From Gammaproteobacteria bacterium (GTDB lineage Bacteria > Pseudomonadota > Gammaproteobacteria > JAJDOJ01), in assembly GCA_027030565.1 (NCBI GenBank), contig JALVEU010000166.1:1-30159 (forward strand): a stretch of 30,159 bases of DNA, given 5' to 3'. The notes below the pieces were generated by a model that saw only the letters and a list, made by a program, of their open reading frames with translations, did no database searches and was not told the DNA's origin. Shown piece by piece: positions 15,415 to 22,319 of the stretch (its first letter is position 1; every line of letters begins with the position of its first letter). The position numbers were made by a program, and so were the translations under genes.

Positions 15415-17946
15415 TCACAGCTCCCGCTGCACCTCGTAGCGCTCGTAGACCTCGATCTGGTCTCCCGGCTTGATGTCGTTGTAGCCCTTCACGGCGATCC
15501 CGCACTCGGATCCGGCCCGCACCTCCTGCACGTCCTCTTTGTAGTGGCGCAGGGACTCGAGCTCGCCCTCGTAGATCACCACGTCGTCGCGCAGCACCCG
15601 GATCGGGTTGCCGCGCTTGACCACGCCTTCGACCACCACACAGCCAGCCACCGCACCGAACTTGGAGGAGCGGAACACCTCCTTGACCTCCGCCAGACCG
15701 ATGATCTCCTCGCGTACCTCGGGGGAGAGCATCCCCGACAGGGCCGCCTTGACGTCGTCGATGGCCTCGTAGATCACGCTGTAGTAGCGGATCTCCACAC
15801 CGGCCTCTTCGGCGGCGCGGCGCGCGGCGGCGTCGGCACGCACGTTGAAACCGATGATGATGGCGTTGGAGGCGCTGGCCAGGACCACGTCGGACTCGCG
15901 GATACCGCCGACTGCAGCGGCGATCACATTGACCTTGGCATCCTCGGTGGAGATCTTCTGCAGGGCGTCCCGCAGCGCCTCCACACTGCCCTGGACGTCG
16001 GCCTTGAGGATCACGTTGAGGGTAACCACCTCGCCTTCCTGCCGCTGGGCGAAGAAGGCCTCGAGCTTGGCGGCCTGCTGAGTGGCCAGCTTGCTCTCGC
16101 GCAGCTTCTCGCGCCGCGCCTCGGCCACCTCGCGGGCCTTGCGTTCATCCGCCACCACCATGGCCTCGTCTCCGGCGTTGGGCACCCCGGAAAGCCCCAG
16201 CACCTGCACCGGCATGGAAGGGCCGGCATGCTGCACCTGCTGCCCGCGTTCGTTGAACATGGCGCGTACGCGCCCGTACTCGGTGCCGGCCAGCAGCATG
16301 TCGCCCCGCTTCAGCGTCCCCTGCTGCACCAGGATGGTGGCGACAGGGCCGCGGCCCTTGTCCAGGCTCGCCTCGATGACCACCCCGCGGGCCGGGCCCT
16401 CCCTGGGCGCTTTCAGTTCCAGGACCTCGGCCTGCAGCAGGATGGCATCGAGCAGATCGTCGATGCCCTGCCCCGTTTTGGCCGACACCGGCACGAAGAT
16501 GGTGTCCCCACCCCAGGCCTCGGGGATCACCTCGTGCTGGGCGAGCTCGTTGGTCACGCGGTCCGGATCGGCCTCCGGCTTGTCGATCTTGTTGATGGCC
16601 ACGATGATGGGTACCCCGGCGGCCTTGGCGTGCTGGATGGCCTCGACGGTCTGCGGCATCACGCCGTCGTCCGCCGCCACCACCAGGATCACGACGTCGG
16701 TGACCTGGGCACCACGGGCACGCATGGCGGTGAAGGCCGCGTGGCCCGGCGTGTCCAGGAACGTGATGCCGCCATGGCCGGTCTCCACGTGGTAGGCGCC
16801 GATGTGCTGGGTGATGCCACCGGCCTCCCCTTCGGCCACCTTGGACTTGCGGATATAGTCCAGCAGCGACGTCTTGCCGTGGTCCACGTGGCCCATGATG
16901 GTGACCACCGGCGGGCGCGGTACGGCCTCGCCGGCCACCTCCTCGGCAATCTCCAGCTCGGCCTCCACGTCCTTGCGTTGATAGGGCTTGGCCTTGTGCC
17001 CCATTTCCTCGACCACGAGCATGGCCGTGTCTTGATCCAGGGGCTGGTTGATGGTGGCCATCACCCCCATGCCCATGAGCGTCTTGATGACCTCGCTGGC
17101 CTTCACGGCCATGCGCTGAGCCAGGTCCGAGACCGTGATGGTCTCGGGGATCTCCACCTCGCGCACCACGGGTGCGGTGGGCTTCTCGAATTTCTGCCGG
17201 CTCTCGACGACGATCCTCCCGGGCCGCTGCTTCTTGACCTTACGCTTGCCACGCTTGTCGCTGGCCACGTGCAGCTCCTTGCGCCCGTAACGCCCGGCAT
17301 GTTCCTTCTTCTTTTCGGCCTGGCCCTTCTTGGCCTCCCGCGCCTGGGCCGCCTCGCGGGCCGCTCGTTCCTCGGCCTGTCGCCGCGCCTCGGCCTCGGC
17401 ACGCTGGCGTTCCTCGGCCTCGCGTTTGCGGGCCTCCTCTTCTTCACGCGCGCGGCGCTCGGCCTCCCGGCGCCGCTCCTCCTCTTCGCGTCTGCGCGCC
17501 TCCTCGGCCGCGCGGCGCTCGGCCTCGGCACGGGCCACCTCCTCCTGGACCCGCTCGCTCTCGGCGCGCGCCTGTTCCAGGCGACGTTTCTCCTCCTCGA
17601 CCACCGAGGACTTCGGCACGTAGGTGCGCCGCTTGCGCACCTCCACGGTCACCGTTCGCGCCGAAGCGCCACGAGCCGGGCCCGCGGTGCGTGGCCCGGC
17701 CGCCGAGCCGACCCGGATCTCGCTCACGCTCTTGCGCTTGAGCGTGACCTTCTGACCGCCGGCCCTTGCACTCTCGCGCCTGCCGTGGGCCTCGCGCAGA
17801 TGGGTCAGCAGCCGCATCTTCTCGGCGTCCGTGATGGTCTGGTCCGGATTCTCGAAGGACATGCCCGCCTCGTTGAGCTGCTCCAGGAGCCGCTCCACCG
17901 GAGTCCCCACCGCTTCGGCCAGCTGTTTCACCGTGATTTCCGTCAT
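15415..17946 (-). CDS. infB: Translation initiation factor IF-2
   Basis: IF-2 is the GTPase that brings fMet-tRNA to the 30S subunit and promotes 50S joining. The 843-aa protein has an N-terminal IF2_N domain (ITVKQLAEAVG), a long highly charged Arg/Glu/Ala coiled-coil region (about 120-235), a second IF2_N-like domain (ITVSDLAQRMA), then the G domain with GHVDHGKT (352-359), DTPGHAAF, NKID and SAK, followed by domains II-IV. The start is ATG 17946, where GGAGG sits 8 nt upstream and the protein begins MTEITVKQLA as in E. coli; the frame is open for 17 more codons. It starts 20 nt after nusA. Confidence 0.97.
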   Translation of the reverse strand: MTEITVKQLAEAVGTPVERLLEQLNEAGMSFENPDQTITDAEKMRLLTHLREAHGRRESARAGGQKVTLKRKSVSEIRVGSAAGPRTAGPARGASARTVTVEVRKRRTYVPKSSVVEEEKRRLEQARAESERVQEEVARAEAERRAAEEARRREEEERRREAERRAREEEEARKREAEERQRAEAEARRQAEERAAREAAQAREAKKGQAEKKKEHAGRYGRKELHVASDKRGKRKVKKQRPGRIVVESRQKFEKPTAPVVREVEIPETITVSDLAQRMAVKASEVIKTLMGMGVMATINQPLDQDTAMLVVEEMGHKAKPYQRKDVEAELEIAEEVAGEAVPRPPVVTIMGHVDHGKTSLLDYIRKSKVAEGEAGGITQHIGAYHVETGHGGITFLDTPGHAAFTAMRARGAQVTDVVILVVAADDGVMPQTVEAIQHAKAAGVPIIVAINKIDKPEADPDRVTNELAQHEVIPEAWGGDTIFVPVSAKTGQGIDDLLDAILLQAEVLELKAPREGPARGVVIEASLDKGRGPVATILVQQGTLKRGDMLLAGTEYGRVRAMFNERGQQVQHAGPSMPVQVLGLSGVPNAGDEAMVVADERKAREVAEARREKLRESKLATQQAAKLEAFFAQRQEGEVVTLNVILKADVQGSVEALRDALQKISTEDAKVNVIAAAVGGIRESDVVLASASNAIIIGFNVRADAAARRAAEEAGVEIRYYSVIYEAIDDVKAALSGMLSPEVREEIIGLAEVKEVFRSSKFGAVAGCVVVEGVVKRGNPIRVLRDDVVIYEGELESLRHYKEDVQEVRAGSECGIAVKGYNDIKPGDQIEVYERYEVQREL

Positions 17947-17966
17947 CTCTCCCACCTCCGGCGGCA

Positions 17967-19472
17967 TCAGTCTTTCTGCGCCGCTTCCTCGAACCACGGC
18001 GCGCGCGCCGTCATGATCAGCTCACCGGCCCGTTCGGCGTCGATGCCACCCAGCTCCACCAGCTCGTCCACCGAGAGCTCCGCGAGATCCTCCATGGTCG
18101 TCACGCCATGGGTGGCGAGCCGGTTGGCGAGCGCCTCGTCCATACCCTCCATGTTCAGGAGGTCTTCGGCCGGAGCCGTGCCCCCCAACTGCTCCTCGGA
18201 CGCAATGGCCTGCGTGAGCAGGGCGTCCTGGGCCCGGCGCCGAAGTTCCTCGACGATCTCCTCGTCGAATTCCTCGATCTGCGCCAACTCGCCGGCGGGC
18301 ACGTAGGCCAGCTCCTCCACGGTAGAGAAACCCTCCTGGACCAGGATCGCGGCCACCTCTTCGTCCACGTCGAGCTGCTCCATGAACCGCTCCTGCAGCT
18401 CGCGCGCCTCGCGCTCGGTCTTCTCCTCGAACTCCTGGCGTGACATCACGTTGAGCTCCCAGCCGGTGAGCTGGCTGGCCAGCTTCACGTTCTGGCCGCC
18501 CCGCCCGATGGCCTGGGAGAGCTTCTCCTCCTCCACGGCGATGTCCATACGGCCCTCGTCCTCGTCCACCACGATGGAGGCGACTTCGGCCGGCGCCATG
18601 GCGTTGATCACGAACACCGCCGGGTTCTCGTCCCACAGGATGATGTCGATACGCTCTCCGGCCAGCTCGTTGGAGACGGCCTGCACACGCGAACCACGCA
18701 TGCCCACGCAGGCCCCGACCGGATCCAGGCGCGGATCGTTGGACTTGACGGCAATCTTGGCCCGCATGCCCGGATCGCGCGCAGCGCCCACGATCTCCAC
18801 CAGCCCCTGGTCCACCTCGGGCACCTCGAGCTTGAACAGCTCGATCAGGAACTGGGGATCGGTGCGCGACAGGATCAGCTGAGGGCCGCGCGTCTCGGTA
18901 CGCACCTCCTTGAGATAGGCCCGGATCTGATCGCCCGGACGCACCGATTCGCGCGGGATCATGTACTCGCGTGGAACGAAGCCCTCCACGTTGTCACCGA
19001 GGTCCAGATAGATTCCGGAGCGTTCCACCCGCCGAACCTCGCCCAGCACCAGCTCGCCGACCCGATCCTTGTACTGCTCGGCGATCCGTGCCCGCTCGGC
19101 CTCACGTACCTTCTGCACGATCACCTGCTTGGCGGCCTGGGCCGCGATGCGCCCGAACCCCGCCGGTTCGATGGGCTCTTCGATATAGTCGCCCACCTGG
19201 ATGTCCGGGTCCTTCTGGCGTGCATAGCTCAGCAGGACCTGGCGCTCTGGAGACTCGAACTCCGGATCCTCGTCGTCGACCACCAGCCAGCGCCGGAACG
19301 CACGGTACTCGCCCGTCTTGCGGTCGATCTCCACGCGCACGTCGATGTCTCCACCGTGCTTCTTGCGGGTGGCCGACGCGATGGCCGCCTCGATGGCCTC
19401 GAAGATCACCTCGCGGTCGACCCCTTTCTCATTGGAGACCACGTCGGCGACCAGCAAAATCTCTTTGTTCAT
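17967..19472 (-). CDS. nusA: Transcription termination/antitermination factor NusA
   Basis: NusA binds RNA polymerase and controls pausing, termination and antitermination. The 501-aa protein (E. coli: 495) has the N-terminal RNAP-binding domain (MNKEILLVADVVSNEKGVDR), an S1 domain (GELVLGEVRRVERSGIYLDLG), two KH domains (DPVGACVGMRGSRVQAV and AIGRGGQNVKLASQLTG), and two C-terminal acidic helix-hairpin-helix repeats (about 360-495) as in proteobacterial NusA. The start is ATG 19472, preceded by AGAGGAAAGAGG and matching the conserved MNKEIL. A 95-nt gap from rimP holds an AT-rich hairpin. Confidence 0.97.
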   Translation of the reverse strand: MNKEILLVADVVSNEKGVDREVIFEAIEAAIASATRKKHGGDIDVRVEIDRKTGEYRAFRRWLVVDDEDPEFESPERQVLLSYARQKDPDIQVGDYIEEPIEPAGFGRIAAQAAKQVIVQKVREAERARIAEQYKDRVGELVLGEVRRVERSGIYLDLGDNVEGFVPREYMIPRESVRPGDQIRAYLKEVRTETRGPQLILSRTDPQFLIELFKLEVPEVDQGLVEIVGAARDPGMRAKIAVKSNDPRLDPVGACVGMRGSRVQAVSNELAGERIDIILWDENPAVFVINAMAPAEVASIVVDEDEGRMDIAVEEEKLSQAIGRGGQNVKLASQLTGWELNVMSRQEFEEKTEREARELQERFMEQLDVDEEVAAILVQEGFSTVEELAYVPAGELAQIEEFDEEIVEELRRRAQDALLTQAIASEEQLGGTAPAEDLLNMEGMDEALANRLATHGVTTMEDLAELSVDELVELGGIDAERAGELIMTARAPWFEEAAQKD

Positions 19473-19535
19473 CCTCTTTCCTCTCCACCAACCCGCAGCC
19501 GGCCTCGTATCCATACTTTCCGACCGCGTTAAGAT

Positions 19536-19550
19536 ATGCCTATAAGGCAT
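19536..19550. other. AT-rich hairpin between rimP and nusA
   Basis: ATGCC-TATAA-GGCAT is a perfect 5-bp inverted repeat in an AT-rich patch (19530-19570) of the rimP-nusA gap. It may be an RNA processing site or part of an internal promoter; no U-run follows. Confidence 0.3.
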
Positions 19551-19567
19551 TCACTTTTAAGACATAT

Positions 19568-20062
19568 CTATGGAGTCTCGGTTCCGCTGGAGGTCTGCTC
19601 GAATTCCGGCACCAGGCGCACACGGGCCACCGCATCCAGCGGGATCTCCACGGTCCCGGCGTCCTCTACAAGCCGCAGATGCCCCTCTTCACAACCCAGG
19701 AGACGGCCCTTGAACCTGCGTCGGTCACCGAGCTTTTCCCCCGTGCGCACCTGAACCACCCGGCCCCGGTACCGGCGCAGCTGATCCTCCGTGAACAGCG
19801 GCCGATCCATCCCGGGCGAGGAGACCTCCAGCGTATAGGCACCTCGAATCGGGTCCTCCACGTCCAAGAGGCTGCTGAGTTGATGACTCACGCGCTCACA
19901 GTCGGCCACCGAGATCCCCTCCGGATGCTCGATGTAGACCCGCAGGATGGGGTGGCGCTGACGCGGGTCGAATTCCACGCCCCACAGCTCATAGCCCAGC
20001 CCACGCACCACGGGTTCGAGCAGTGCGTGCAACTCGGGAGGAGCCGATGGCATCGTCCACAT
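19568..20062 (-). CDS. rimP: Ribosome maturation factor RimP
   Basis: RimP is needed for 30S subunit maturation, aiding S12 and S19 incorporation. The product is 164 aa from ATG 20062, or 161 aa from ATG 20053. Diagnostic segments are LGYELWGVEF, RVYIEHPEGISVADCERVSHQLSSLLDVEDPI, TLEVSSPGMDRPL (the family hallmark) and a C-terminal SH3-like domain ending VARVRLVPEF. ATG 20062 is preferred because GGACG stands just before it; neither start has a strong SD. It is the first gene of the rimP-nusA-infB-rbfA-truB operon and begins only 9 nt after an intrinsic terminator in its own leader. Confidence 0.95.
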   Translation of the reverse strand: MWTMPSAPPELHALLEPVVRGLGYELWGVEFDPRQRHPILRVYIEHPEGISVADCERVSHQLSSLLDVEDPIRGAYTLEVSSPGMDRPLFTEDQLRRYRGRVVQVRTGEKLGDRRRFKGRLLGCEEGHLRLVEDAGTVEIPLDAVARVRLVPEFEQTSSGTETP

Positions 20063-20070
20063 TGTCGTCC

Positions 20071-20096
20071 AATAAAAAAAGGGCCTTACGCCCTTT
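20071..20096 (-). terminator. Intrinsic terminator in the rimP leader
   Basis: On the minus strand AAAGGGC pairs with GCCCTTT around a 5-nt loop (GTAAG), and the U-run continues to 20074. It stands directly before the rimP start, so it would cut most transcripts short unless it is prevented from forming. Confidence 0.8.
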
Positions 20097-20214
20097 GCCT
20101 CACTGCGAGATCGGGCATTCCACAGGGAACGCCTTGCCTCACAAACGAACAAGGCCCCTCGTGGGGGCCCCTTGCTAAGCGCCGACCTGTGACGGAGGCA
20201 GCGCCCCTGTCAGG
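20071..20214 (-). promoter_or_regulatory. rimP leader RNA, probable transcription attenuator
   Basis: The leader of about 140 nt runs from the promoter at 20221-20249 to the terminator at 20071-20096. In minus-strand order it has hairpin A (20150-20174, CAAGG.. with ..CCTTG and CCCC/GGGG), hairpin B (20114-20133, GGCGTTCC/GGAATGCC with one G-U pair), and the terminator. The 3' arm of hairpin A (GGGCCTT, 20151-20157) is complementary to AAGGCCC of the terminator (20081-20087), so the two can exclude each other. A rimP-leader attenuator family is known in gammaproteobacteria; that this RNA belongs to it is likely but untested here. Confidence 0.65.
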
Positions 20215-20220
20215 CGCGGT

Positions 20221-20249
20221 AGTATAACAGCAACGGTCACCCGACCCAA
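20221..20249 (-). promoter_or_regulatory. sigma70-like promoter of the rimP operon
   Basis: On the minus strand the -35 is TTGGGT (20244-20249, weak), the spacer 17 nt, and the -10 TATACT (20221-20226, five of six). The start is expected near 20214. Confidence 0.55.
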
Positions 20250-20262
20250 GCCCGCGGCCACG

Positions 20263-20291
20263 CTTGAAATCACCACGCCCGTCCCGCATGT
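20263..20291 (+). promoter_or_regulatory. sigma32 (heat-shock) promoter of cbpA-cbpM
   Basis: The -35 is CTTGAAA (20263-20269), an exact match to the sigma32 consensus. The -10 is CCGCATGT (20284-20291), seven of eight bases of CCCCATNT, after a 14-nt spacer. It lies 53 nt before the cbpA start and fits heat-shock control of a DnaJ-like gene. Confidence 0.7.
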
Positions 20292-20343
20292 TCTGCAAAG
20301 CTGTGCAGCAGGATCCGACACCGACAAAACAAAGGCCTAGCCG

Positions 20344-21294
20344 ATGAAATTCAGGGACTATTACGAAGTTCTGGGGGTCAAGCGCGACGCCACGCAGGAC
20401 GAAATCAAACGCGCCTACCGGAAGTTGGCCCGGAAATATCATCCGGACGTCAGCAAGGAGGCCGGCGCCGAGGAGAAATTCAAAGAGGTCCGCGAGGCCT
20501 ACGAGGTGCTCAAGGACCCCGAAAAACGCGCCGCGTACGACAAGTTCGGCCAGCACTGGCGCGAAGGCCAAGAATTCACCCCGCCACCCGACTGGGACGC
20601 AGGCTTCGAATTCTCCGGTGGCGGTTACACCGAGGCTGAAGGCTTCAGCGACTTTTTCGAGGCGTTGTTCGGGGGCGGCGGTGCGGGATTCCACCGGACA
20701 CGGGCGCGTCCCGGGGCCGGCTTCCGCACGAGGGGTGAGGATCATCACGCCAAGATCCTCATCGACCTGGAGGACGCCTTTCACGGGGCCACCCGGAGCA
20801 TCACGCTCCAGGTCCCGGAGGTGGACGAGAACGGGCACGTGGTCACGCGCACCCGCACCCTGAACGTGCGTATCCCCAAGGGCATCACGGAAGGCCAGCG
20901 CATCCGGCTCGCCGGACAGGGCGGGCCCGGAATGGGCGGAGGCCCCGCCGGGGACCTCTATCTGGAGGTCAAGTTCCGTCCCCACCCCGTCTACCGGGTG
21001 GACCGGCGCGATCTCTACCTCGACCTGCCGATCACCCCCTGGGAGGCAGCGCTCGGGGCCTCGGTGCCGGTGCCCACACCGGGGGGCGTCGTCGAGGTCA
21101 AGATCCCGCCCGGGTCCCAGTCGGGACAGAAACTCCGGCTCAAGGGCAAGGGTCTGCCCGGCAGGCAGCCAGGCGATCTCTACGCCGTGCTCAAGATCGT
21201 CACGCCCGAGCCGAAGACCGACGCGGACCGGGAGCTCTACCAGCGCATGGCCAGACAGATGCCCATGAACCCCCGCGCTGCCCTGGGAGTGTAA
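20344..21294 (+). CDS. cbpA: DnaJ-like co-chaperone CbpA
   Basis: CbpA is a class B J-domain co-chaperone that stimulates DnaK and can bind curved DNA. The 316-aa protein has an N-terminal J domain (1-70, YYEVLGV, HPD at 33-35), a short Gly/Phe-rich linker (about 90-125, FFEALFGGGGAGF), and two beta-barrel client-binding domains (LNVRIPKGITEGQRIRLAGQG and KIPPGSQSGQKLRLKGKGLP). It lacks the zinc-finger of DnaJ, which together with adjacent cbpM identifies CbpA. A sigma32-like promoter lies just upstream. cbpM follows after 3 nt. Confidence 0.95.
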   Translation: MKFRDYYEVLGVKRDATQDEIKRAYRKLARKYHPDVSKEAGAEEKFKEVREAYEVLKDPEKRAAYDKFGQHWREGQEFTPPPDWDAGFEFSGGGYTEAEGFSDFFEALFGGGGAGFHRTRARPGAGFRTRGEDHHAKILIDLEDAFHGATRSITLQVPEVDENGHVVTRTRTLNVRIPKGITEGQRIRLAGQGGPGMGGGPAGDLYLEVKFRPHPVYRVDRRDLYLDLPITPWEAALGASVPVPTPGGVVEVKIPPGSQSGQKLRLKGKGLPGRQPGDLYAVLKIVTPEPKTDADRELYQRMARQMPMNPRAALGV

Positions 21295-21297
21295 ACC

Positions 21298-21609
21298 ATG
21301 AATCAGCACCCGGACGTCCTGAGCGGAGAACTGCTCGACGAGGATACCCTGATGGGGTTGCGAGAGGTGTGCATGCTGTGTGGCGTGCACGCCGAGCGCA
21401 TCATTGAGATGGTGACCGAGGGCATTGCAGAGCCCTACGGGCGCTCGCCCATGGAGTGGCGATTCACCGGTCCCATGGTCACGCGTCTGCAGCAGGCGCT
21501 GCGCCTACAGGCCCAGCTCGGGGTCAACTTGGCCGGCGCCGCCCTGGCCTTGGATCTCCTGGACGAGCTCGACGAACTGCGCCGCGCGCTCTGCCGCTAC
21601 GGGCGGTGA
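21298..21609 (+). CDS. cbpM: CbpA modulator CbpM
   Basis: CbpM is a small MerR-like helical protein that binds the CbpA J domain and inhibits its action. The 103-aa product shows the expected N-terminal helix-turn-helix-like part (LREVCMLCGVHAERIIEMVTEGIAEP), the FTGPMVTRLQQALRLQAQLGVNLAGAALALDLLDEL segment typical of CbpM, and a charged tail. It begins 3 nt after cbpA, so translation is coupled. It ends 17 nt before the convergent HARP gene; a 5-bp hairpin (21601-21617) spans its stop codon. Confidence 0.93.
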   Translation: MNQHPDVLSGELLDEDTLMGLREVCMLCGVHAERIIEMVTEGIAEPYGRSPMEWRFTGPMVTRLQQALRLQAQLGVNLAGAALALDLLDELDELRRALCRYGR

Positions 21610-21626
21610 GTACGCCCTACGACGGC

Positions 21627-22208
21627 TCATCGCGCCAGGCGTTCCAGCACGGCCCGGAAATGGCGTGAATTGGCGATCTTGATGCCCACCTTGTCTGCCC
21701 ACTTCTGTAACCCCTCGTCGCCAGAGACCAGCGTGGCATCCAGCTCATAGGCCAGCAGCAACACGTCGGCATCCTCGCGGCTGTCGAGGATGCCGCGCCG
21801 CAACGCCTCGCGATAGCGTGAGCGCAGCCGGTTGACCAGCCGCCCCACGTCCGCGGCCGTGGCGGCACCGCCTGCCTCTTTGGTGAGCTCTTCGGCGATG
21901 CGCAGCCCCCGATCCACGCGCATGCGCACCTCGTCGATGAACTCGTAGAGGATCTCACTGGGGATCAACAGGCTGTAACGCCGCGGCGAACGGATACGCA
22001 CCAGCGCCTCGAATGCCGCGGCCAGCTCGCCCAGATCCTTCATCTTGGTCAGTTCGCCGTAGACGGAACTGGGCATATAGAACTCGGCCCGGGCGCGCTC
22101 GGCCACGTCCAGGAACACCGCCACGGCCTCCTCCGTGGAGGGCCCGAAGCGGCCGTAGACGTCCGGATTGGTGAACAGGCTGGTGTCCAGCACAAAGCGC
22201 TCGATCAT
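21627..22208 (-). CDS. RNA-free ribonuclease P (HARP, UPF0278 family)
   Basis: HARP (homologue of Aquifex RNase P) is a protein-only RNase P that removes 5' leaders from pre-tRNA; the family was earlier named RNA ligase partner or UPF0278. The 193-aa product is the usual length (Aquifex Aq_880: about 190). It is a PIN-like nuclease: D8 in FVLDTSLFTNPDVYGRF, the signature RIRSPRRYSLLIPSEILYEFIDEVRMR, the helical spike EEL..ADVGRLVNRLRSRYREAL, and acidic residues D142, D146 and D164 in ILDSREDADVLLLAYELD and VSGDEGLQKWADKVGIKI. These correspond to the catalytic acids of Aq_880. The start at ATG 22208 has GGAG upstream; ATG 22232 is an alternative. No RNA ligase is adjacent. It lies 111 nt downstream of the diguanylate cyclase gene on the same strand. 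Confidence 0.93.
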   Translation of the reverse strand: MIERFVLDTSLFTNPDVYGRFGPSTEEAVAVFLDVAERARAEFYMPSSVYGELTKMKDLGELAAAFEALVRIRSPRRYSLLIPSEILYEFIDEVRMRVDRGLRIAEELTKEAGGAATAADVGRLVNRLRSRYREALRRGILDSREDADVLLLAYELDATLVSGDEGLQKWADKVGIKIANSRHFRAVLERLAR

Positions 22209-22319
22209 GGCCGGGCTCCGAGCAGTGGGCATGGAGCCAGCGTAACGCGCGCGGCGGCCTGGGCCAAGGGCCGCGCCGTGGGCGCGACAGCGGCCCACAG
22301 TGGCGTGCCGAATGCCGGA

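Noticed and set aside
15544..18306. 920-codon open frame on the plus strand opposite infB and nusA
   Set aside because: It is antisense to two certain genes, rich in His/Leu/Gly as expected for the reverse frame of GC-rich DNA, and has no recognisable domain.
20086..21390. 434-codon open frame on the minus strand opposite cbpA
   Set aside because: It overlaps a certain DnaJ-like gene and the rimP leader and shows no domain.
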